From CAYXUW01 sp964468375 (GTDB lineage Bacteria; Planctomycetota; Phycisphaerae; Sedimentisphaerales; Anaerobacaceae): 19,448 nucleotides of DNA. Shown piece by piece: positions 15,433 through 19,448 of the stretch (positions are counted from its first letter, which is position 1; every line of letters starts with the position of its first letter). Below the pieces are notes generated by a model that was not told the DNA's origin, did no database searches, and saw only the letters and a list, made by a program, of their open reading frames with translations. The translations under genes and the position numbers were made by a program. The stretch spans positions 1 through 19,448 of the forward strand of contig CAYXUW010000037.1 in NCBI GenBank assembly GCA_964468375.1, read 5' to 3'.

Positions 15433-17018
15433 ACCGGTCGAGAAAATTTTTAATCCTTGTTTTGGCAGTGATGATTGCCGCTGCTGCGCTGCGCCTGCCA
15501 CAGCTTCGGCAGCGCCCGATGCACGGCGATGAAGCCGTCCACGCCGTCAAGTTCGGCGAATTGCTGGAAGAGAGTTCTTATCGGTATAATCCGGACGAAT
15601 ATCACGGCCCGACGCTCAATTATTTTACTTTAATTCCATCCTGGTTGAGCGGTATTCACAAGTTCGAAGACCTTAATGAATTTACGCTCCGTGTTGTGCC
15701 GGTTGTTTTCGGTTTGCTGCTGGTGTTGATGCCGCTGCTTTTGCTCGACGGCCTCGGCCGCACGGCAGCGATTATAGCTATGGTGATGACCGCCGTTTCG
15801 CCTGCATTTGTTTTCTACAGCAGATACTATATTCACGAGATGCTGCTTGTCTTTTTCAGTTTCGGCATAGTTGTCTCCGGCTGGCGCTATTCTCAGAGCA
15901 AAAGCGTCAAGTGGGCGTTGCTAATCGGCGTGTTCATCGGCCTGTGCCACGCAACCAAGGAAACTTCCGTTATCGTCTTTACCTCGATGCTGCTGGCTCT
16001 TTTGTTTACTGTCTTGATGGAACAAAGGCGGACAGATGCTCCGCGAACGATGAAATCCTCGCATATTATCGTTATGCTTTTAGCCGCCGCGGGGGTCTCG
16101 GCCCTGTTTTATTCGTCGTTCTTTGCCAATCCCGACGGAATTTTCGATTCCTTTATGACTTATGCGACTTATTTCAGTCGGGCGGCCCACGATGGTTTGC
16201 ACATACACCCGTGGTATTATTACCTCGACATACTGACTTGGATAGAGGGTTTTGAAAAGCTCTCCTGGAACGAGGACCTTATTGTTGTCGCAGCCGCATT
16301 CGGTCTCATAGTTGTGCTGGTTGAAAGATACAGAGCGCCTTTTAACCTTCCGCTTGTTCGTTTTCTCGCCTTTTACACCTTGATAATGACCGTCATATAT
16401 TCCGTAATACCGTATAAAACGCCGTGGTGCCTGCTTGGGTTTCTGCACGGTATGATTTTGCTGGCCGCCGTCGGCGTCACGGTCTTGATAAGGATGACGC
16501 AGCTCTGGTGGGAGAAACTTATTGTCGGTTTTGTTTTGGTGTTCTTCGGATTGCTGCTGCCGATTTTCCAGGCGTATGCTCTCAGTTATAGATTTTACGC
16601 GGCCCCGTCCAATCCGTATGTTTACGCCCACCCGACAGAAGATGTTTTTGACATAACCCGGCGCATCGAGCAGGTTGCCGGAGTTCATCCCGACGGTCGT
16701 GATATCTACATTCAGGTAATTTGTCCCGACAGCGATTATTGGCCGCTTCCCTGGTATCTTCGTTCTTTTTCCAACGTTGGCTGGTGGAACTATGTTGATG
16801 AGCAGACACCGGCCGCACCGCTTATCATTGCCTCGCCGAGTGTAGAAGCGGCTCTTATGAGAAAATTATATGAGTTGCCGCCCCCGGGGCAGAGAAGTCT
16901 CTATGTGCCGCTTTTCGATTCTTACGTCGAATTGCGTCCGGGGGTTGAATTACTCGGTTTCGTGACCAAAGATATTTGGGACCGACTTATTCAGTCACAG
17001 CCGGCAGGTAAAAGATAA
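15429..17018 (+). CDS. Agl23/TIGR03663-like GT-C membrane glycosyltransferase
   Basis: A 529-residue polytopic membrane protein. The N-terminal helix (about 8-24) is followed by M-H-G-D-E-A-V-H-A with D34/E35, the acidic pair in the first extracytoplasmic loop of GT-C/PMT-type glycosyltransferases, then a Y-H-G-P-T-L-N-Y segment. Later segments S-R-Y-Y-I-H-E (131-137), C-H-A-T-K-E-T-S (173-180) and Y-K-T-P-W-C (329-334) fit the TIGR03663 family, annotated as flippase-activity-associated protein Agl23 after its archaeal member. About ten helices end near residue 388, followed by a soluble C-terminal domain of some 140 residues. The family probably moves a sugar from a lipid-linked donor outside the membrane; donor and acceptor here are unknown. 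ATGA overlap with the upstream gene and TAATG overlap with apbE place it firmly in the operon, though a role in electron transfer is not obvious. Confidence 0.8.
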   Translation: MNRSRKFLILVLAVMIAAAALRLPQLRQRPMHGDEAVHAVKFGELLEESSYRYNPDEYHGPTLNYFTLIPSWLSGIHKFEDLNEFTLRVVPVVFGLLLVLMPLLLLDGLGRTAAIIAMVMTAVSPAFVFYSRYYIHEMLLVFFSFGIVVSGWRYSQSKSVKWALLIGVFIGLCHATKETSVIVFTSMLLALLFTVLMEQRRTDAPRTMKSSHIIVMLLAAAGVSALFYSSFFANPDGIFDSFMTYATYFSRAAHDGLHIHPWYYYLDILTWIEGFEKLSWNEDLIVVAAAFGLIVVLVERYRAPFNLPLVRFLAFYTLIMTVIYSVIPYKTPWCLLGFLHGMILLAAVGVTVLIRMTQLWWEKLIVGFVLVFFGLLLPIFQAYALSYRFYAAPSNPYVYAHPTEDVFDITRRIEQVAGVHPDGRDIYIQVICPDSDYWPLPWYLRSFSNVGWWNYVDEQTPAAPLIIASPSVEAALMRKLYELPPPGQRSLYVPLFDSYVELRPGVELLGFVTKDIWDRLIQSQPAGKR

Positions 17019-17980
17019 TGACACAGCCGCCAGATATTTCCTTTGTCAGCAGCAGCTGGGATTCCATTGCCGGCGCGCACCGCTTTTCCCATAACGCCAT
17101 GGCGACTGTTTTTGAAATTATTATAATCCACGAAGATACTCAGTATGCCGGACAGACCGCCCAGACCGCTTTCGATGAGCTTGATAAGCTCGAACAGCAG
17201 CTTAGTCGGTTCGTCGAGAACAGCGACATCTCCCAAATAAATAATCTTCCTGCCAATCAGCCCCTTGTGTTGGGATTGCCCGCCTTTGAATGTTTACGGC
17301 TTGGTATTTCTTTGTATGAACGAACTGATGGAGCTTTCGACACAACGGTCGGTTCTTTGATGGACTGCTGGCTCGGCGAGGATAAAACCTTACTTACGCC
17401 TTCCGAAGAGAAGTTACAGCAGGCCCGCCGGCGGACCGGTTCGCACCTTATAAAACTGGATGAGACTGGACATACAATACAACTGTTAGATGGTCCGGTT
17501 CAAATTGACCTCGGCGGAATCGCGAAAGGTTATGCTATTGACAAGATGGCAGAGTTGTTGAACGAGTGGAGTATTGAAACCGCCCTGATTAACGGCGGCG
17601 GCAGTTCGGTTTTGGCAATCGGTGCGCCGGGCAATACAAAGGGCTGGCACGTCACTTTAAGCAACCCCCCCGATTACGAACAGGTTTTGGCGGACCTTTA
17701 TCTGCGCGACCGAGCCGTTGCCGGCTCGGGTTTATTAAAAGGCCCCCATATAATAAACCCTCACACAGCCGAACCTGCTGAGGGCGGAAAAGCGGCCTGG
17801 GCCTCCGCGCCCGATGCTGCCATCGCTGATGCTCTTTCGACCGCCTTTATGATTATGTCCCCGGACCAAATCGAGCAATACTGCTGGAACCATCACGATA
17901 TACTGGTTATGGTCGTATCGGAGAACGGTGAGATTTTCCGTTACGGCTGTTGGGACGGGAACATCCCTGCGAAAAGCTGA
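17018..17980 (+). CDS. apbE: FAD:protein FMN transferase (ApbE family)
   Basis: Transfers FMN from FAD to Thr/Ser residues of target proteins in a Mg-dependent reaction. The 320-residue product has the family landmarks in order: M-A-T-V-F-E-I (28-34), L-S-R-F-V-E-N-S-D-I-S-Q-I-N (62-75), D-L-G-G-I-A-K-G-Y-A-I-D (164-175), N-G-G-G-S-S (192-197), H-I-I-N-P-H-T (244-250) and D-A-L-S-T (271-275). The H-x-x-N-P-x-T segment is followed by A rather than the usual G. There is no signal peptide or lipobox, although most ApbE proteins act outside the membrane, so this copy may be cytoplasmic, or its true export route is not visible. It overlaps the upstream gene by one base (TAATG) and ends the operon. 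No flavinylation target motif (D-x-x-[ST]-G-A-[ST]-like) was seen in the other products of the window. Confidence 0.92.
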   Translation: MTQPPDISFVSSSWDSIAGAHRFSHNAMATVFEIIIIHEDTQYAGQTAQTAFDELDKLEQQLSRFVENSDISQINNLPANQPLVLGLPAFECLRLGISLYERTDGAFDTTVGSLMDCWLGEDKTLLTPSEEKLQQARRRTGSHLIKLDETGHTIQLLDGPVQIDLGGIAKGYAIDKMAELLNEWSIETALINGGGSSVLAIGAPGNTKGWHVTLSNPPDYEQVLADLYLRDRAVAGSGLLKGPHIINPHTAEPAEGGKAAWASAPDAAIADALSTAFMIMSPDQIEQYCWNHHDILVMVVSENGEIFRYGCWDGNIPAKS

Positions 17981-18002
17981 ACGTGCCGTGTGCTTTATAT
18001 CC

Positions 18003-18031
18003 TTGCAAAACCCGCCTTTGGGGTGTATAGA
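18003..18031 (+). promoter_or_regulatory. Probable promoter of tRNA-Ser
   Basis: TTGCAA (18003-18008) and TATAGA (18026-18031) are separated by exactly 17 bases, each matching four of six consensus bases. Transcription would start near 18038, about nine bases before the mature tRNA. The location between apbE and the tRNA gives added support. Confidence 0.45.
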
Positions 18032-18046
18032 TTAAGTAACTGTTAC

Positions 18047-18132
18047 GGAGAGGTGTCGGAGTGGCTGATCGAGCCGGTTTCGAAAACCGGTGTGCCCTTT
18101 GGGTACCGCGGGTTCGAATCCCGCCCTCTCCG
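18047..18132 (+). tRNA. tRNA-Ser (anticodon CGA)
   Basis: An 86-base class II tRNA. The acceptor stem GGAGAGG (18047-18053) pairs perfectly with CCTCTCC (18125-18131), with G at 18132 as discriminator; 3' CCA is not encoded. The anticodon stem CCGGT/ACCGG encloses a seven-base loop with anticodon CGA at 18081-18083, reading the Ser codon UCG. A long variable arm follows, as expected for tRNA-Ser, then a T arm GCGGG/CCCGC around TTCGAAT. Confidence 0.97.
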
Positions 18133-18499
18133 TTGCGCTGTTTGCTTTGGGCCGGACTGGATTCGGACCCCAAGATAGCGACCTATAAATCTTCGCTCCG
18201 CTGCCCGGATGAAAATAAATTGCGGTAAAATTCGGACCTTGCCGCACAGTTATTTTGCCGAACAGCCAATCGGCTCTGCAACAGCGTACTTCCTGCCGCC
18301 AGAGGGACTCTAAAAACCCAGAATGACCTTGAAAGTCCGGATATTCTATGTCCGCAGTAAACCTCGAGATATCGTAGAAAAAAAGCTTTTTAGGTGAAAT
18401 CGCCCCTCTAATATGCCGACGTTCTCTTTATGGCTTTGGGGGGCTGGAGAAACAAAGCGGTAAGCGGAAGCGAAAAGTATATAGTAACGGTTAATTGAT
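18133..18499. other. Intergenic region with no identifiable gene
   Basis: These 367 bases between the tRNA and the histidine kinase hold no credible open reading frame. I see a perfect palindrome AAAAAGCTTTTT (18380-18391), a small hairpin AGCC-AATC-GGCT, and an imperfect stem pairing TTGGGCCG with CGGACCCCAA just after the tRNA, none with a U-tract that would make a convincing terminator. No riboswitch, repeat array or attachment-site duplication of the tRNA 3' end was recognised. Confidence 0.5.
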
Positions 18500-19273
18500 A
18501 TGGATACCGACGCAAAGGTTAAAACTCAGCAGTCCGAACAGCCCAATGGGGAAGTGGAAAAAGTCAAAAAGGAGCTAGAGAGCTTTGTGTATATAATCTC
18601 ACACGACCTTAAGGCGCCTCTGCGGGGAATTAACACCATCGCTAAATGGCTGTTAGAGGATTACGCCGATAAGCTTGACGATAACGGCAAGGAGCAGATG
18701 AATTTGCTTTTGAATCGCGTGCAGCGGCTGAACAATTTGATTGACGGTGTGCTTCAATATTCGAGAGTCGGGCGGATAAAAGAGGGTCCGGTGCCGATTA
18801 ATCTAAACGAGCTTGTTCCGAATGTTATCGAGATGCTCGCTCCTCCGGAGAATATCAAGATCACAATCGAAAGCGAGCTGCCCACAATTGTAGGCGAGAG
18901 GAATCGTATTTCGCAGGTGTTCGAGAATCTGCTCGGCAACGCCATGAGGTTTATGGATAAGCCGCAGGGGCAAATAACAGTTAACTGTGTAGAAGAGAAC
19001 GGTTTCTGGAAATTCAGCGTCGCCGACAACGGCCCGGGAATCGAAGAAAAGGATTTTGAGAGAATTTTCAAAATCTTCCAAACGCTGGCGCCGCGCGACG
19101 AAGTCGAAAGCACCGGCGCCGGTCTTACTATAACAAAGAAAATAGTGGAGGTATGTGATGGCAGAATCTGGGTTGAGTCTGAACCGGGGCAAGGAAGCAC
19201 TTTCTTCTTTACCTTGCCCAAGCAAGAAATGGGGGTTAAGGATGCGGAGCACGAGGCCTATACTGTTAGTTGA
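18500..19273 (+). CDS. Soluble histidine kinase without a sensor domain
   Basis: A 257-residue two-component kinase. After a short charged N-terminus, the dimerisation/phosphoacceptor domain has S-H-D-L-K-A-P-L-R-G-I with phospho-accepting H35, the H-box style seen in phytochrome-type and related kinases. The ATPase domain has the N box (E-N-L-L-G-N-A, N143/N147), G1 box D-N-G-P-G-I (D176) and G2 box G-A-G-L-T-I (206-211). All key residues are present, so it should be active. It has no transmembrane segment and only about 25 residues ahead of the H-box region, so any input must come from another protein or from dimer partners. No clear Shine-Dalgarno site precedes the ATG at 18500. It overlaps the downstream response regulator by 32 bases, which suggests they form a pair. 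Confidence 0.9.
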   Translation: MDTDAKVKTQQSEQPNGEVEKVKKELESFVYIISHDLKAPLRGINTIAKWLLEDYADKLDDNGKEQMNLLLNRVQRLNNLIDGVLQYSRVGRIKEGPVPINLNELVPNVIEMLAPPENIKITIESELPTIVGERNRISQVFENLLGNAMRFMDKPQGQITVNCVEENGFWKFSVADNGPGIEEKDFERIFKIFQTLAPRDEVESTGAGLTITKKIVEVCDGRIWVESEPGQGSTFFFTLPKQEMGVKDAEHEAYTVS

Positions 19274-19448
19274 AGACGACCATGTGGACACAATGACTGT
19301 TCAAAGGTCGCTTAAGGACCTCAACGTCGTAAACCCGTTGGTTACTATGCCTAACGGGGAAGAGGCGCTGGAGTACTTAAGAAACGAGAGCAGCAAAAGA
19401 CCCTGCGTCATTCTTCTGGATTTGAATATGCCGAGGATGAACGGCATA
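19242..19448 (+). CDS. Response regulator receiver domain (3' truncated)
   Basis: The first 69 codons of a CheY-like receiver, cut by the window end. The N-terminus P-I-L-L-V-E-D-D holds the acidic pocket (E11, D12), and I-L-L-D-L-N-M-P-R-M-N-G holds the phospho-accepting Asp at residue 60. The sequence style (L-L-V-E-D-D-H-V-D-T, long first loop) resembles single-domain Rcp1-type regulators that pair with phytochrome-like kinases. The ATG at 19242 lies inside the end of the kinase gene in another frame, preceded by a G-rich stretch, so the two are translationally coupled. Whether an output domain follows cannot be seen. Confidence 0.85.
   Translation, partial: MRSTRPILLVEDDHVDTMTVQRSLKDLNVVNPLVTMPNGEEALEYLRNESSKRPCVILLDLNMPRMNGI

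Noticed and set aside
17907..18247. Minus-strand open frames across the tRNA, containing strings such as G-F-E-P-A-V-P-K-G and G-G-I-R-T-R-G-T-Q
   Set aside because: These are the familiar false proteins produced by translating the reverse strand of a tRNA-Ser gene; the tRNA is perfectly folded and explains the sequence.
18380..18391. AAAAAGCTTTTT palindrome as a terminator
   Set aside because: The arms are almost pure A/T with no GC stem, so it would not form a stable terminator hairpin.
18120..18499. tRNA-Ser 3' end as an integration site for a mobile element
   Set aside because: No integrase gene and no repeated copy of the tRNA 3' end was found within the window.
1..19448. CRISPR array, insertion sequence or phage genes
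   Set aside because: No regularly spaced repeats, transposase, terminal inverted repeats, integrase or phage structural motifs were seen.

Overview
The window looks like a piece of a bacterial chromosome of moderate GC content, probably from a planctomycete of the Phycisphaerae/Sedimentisphaerales type. That placement is an inference from gene content: a Tat-exported Gfo/Idh/MocA oxidoreductase, multiheme cytochrome c, a spermidine-synthase-like/TPR fusion, a very large 2-hydroxyacyl-CoA dehydratase-activase fusion, a dnaN-DUF721-gyrB cluster without recF, and weak Shine-Dalgarno use. No marker gene here settles it.

Left part (1-5065). A truncated spermidine-synthase-like protein with C-terminal TPRs reads rightward and converges on a leftward replication cluster: dnaN, then DUF721/dciA (3-base gap), then gyrB (23-base gap). 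The AT-rich space upstream of dnaN (about 5066-5544) is divergent, carries one good DnaA-box match, and lies where the strand G/C bias appears to flip. It is a candidate origin of replication, but dnaA is not in the window.

Centre (5545-10640). A clear sigma-70-like promoter and strong ribosome binding site drive one 1456-residue protein. It fuses two ASKHA activase modules, each with the cysteine pair that binds the 4Fe-4S cluster, to a DUF2229-like region and an HgdB-like dehydratase/reductase region. A small secreted coiled-coil protein lies convergently behind it.

Right-centre (10853-17980). Six tightly packed rightward genes form an apparent operon: Tat-exported Gfo/Idh/MocA oxidoreductase, seven-heme membrane-anchored cytochrome c, cytochrome-b-like membrane protein, secreted F5/8 type C (discoidin-like) protein, Agl23/TIGR03663-type GT-C membrane glycosyltransferase, and ApbE FMN transferase. 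The last four junctions are 23-base or overlapping. The set suggests an envelope electron-transfer module, possibly fed by periplasmic carbohydrate oxidation; that pathway is inference.

Right end (18003-19448). A tRNA-Ser(CGA) with its own likely promoter, a 367-base gap with nothing identifiable, a soluble histidine kinase with no sensor domain, and an overlapping CheY/Rcp-like response regulator cut off by the window end.
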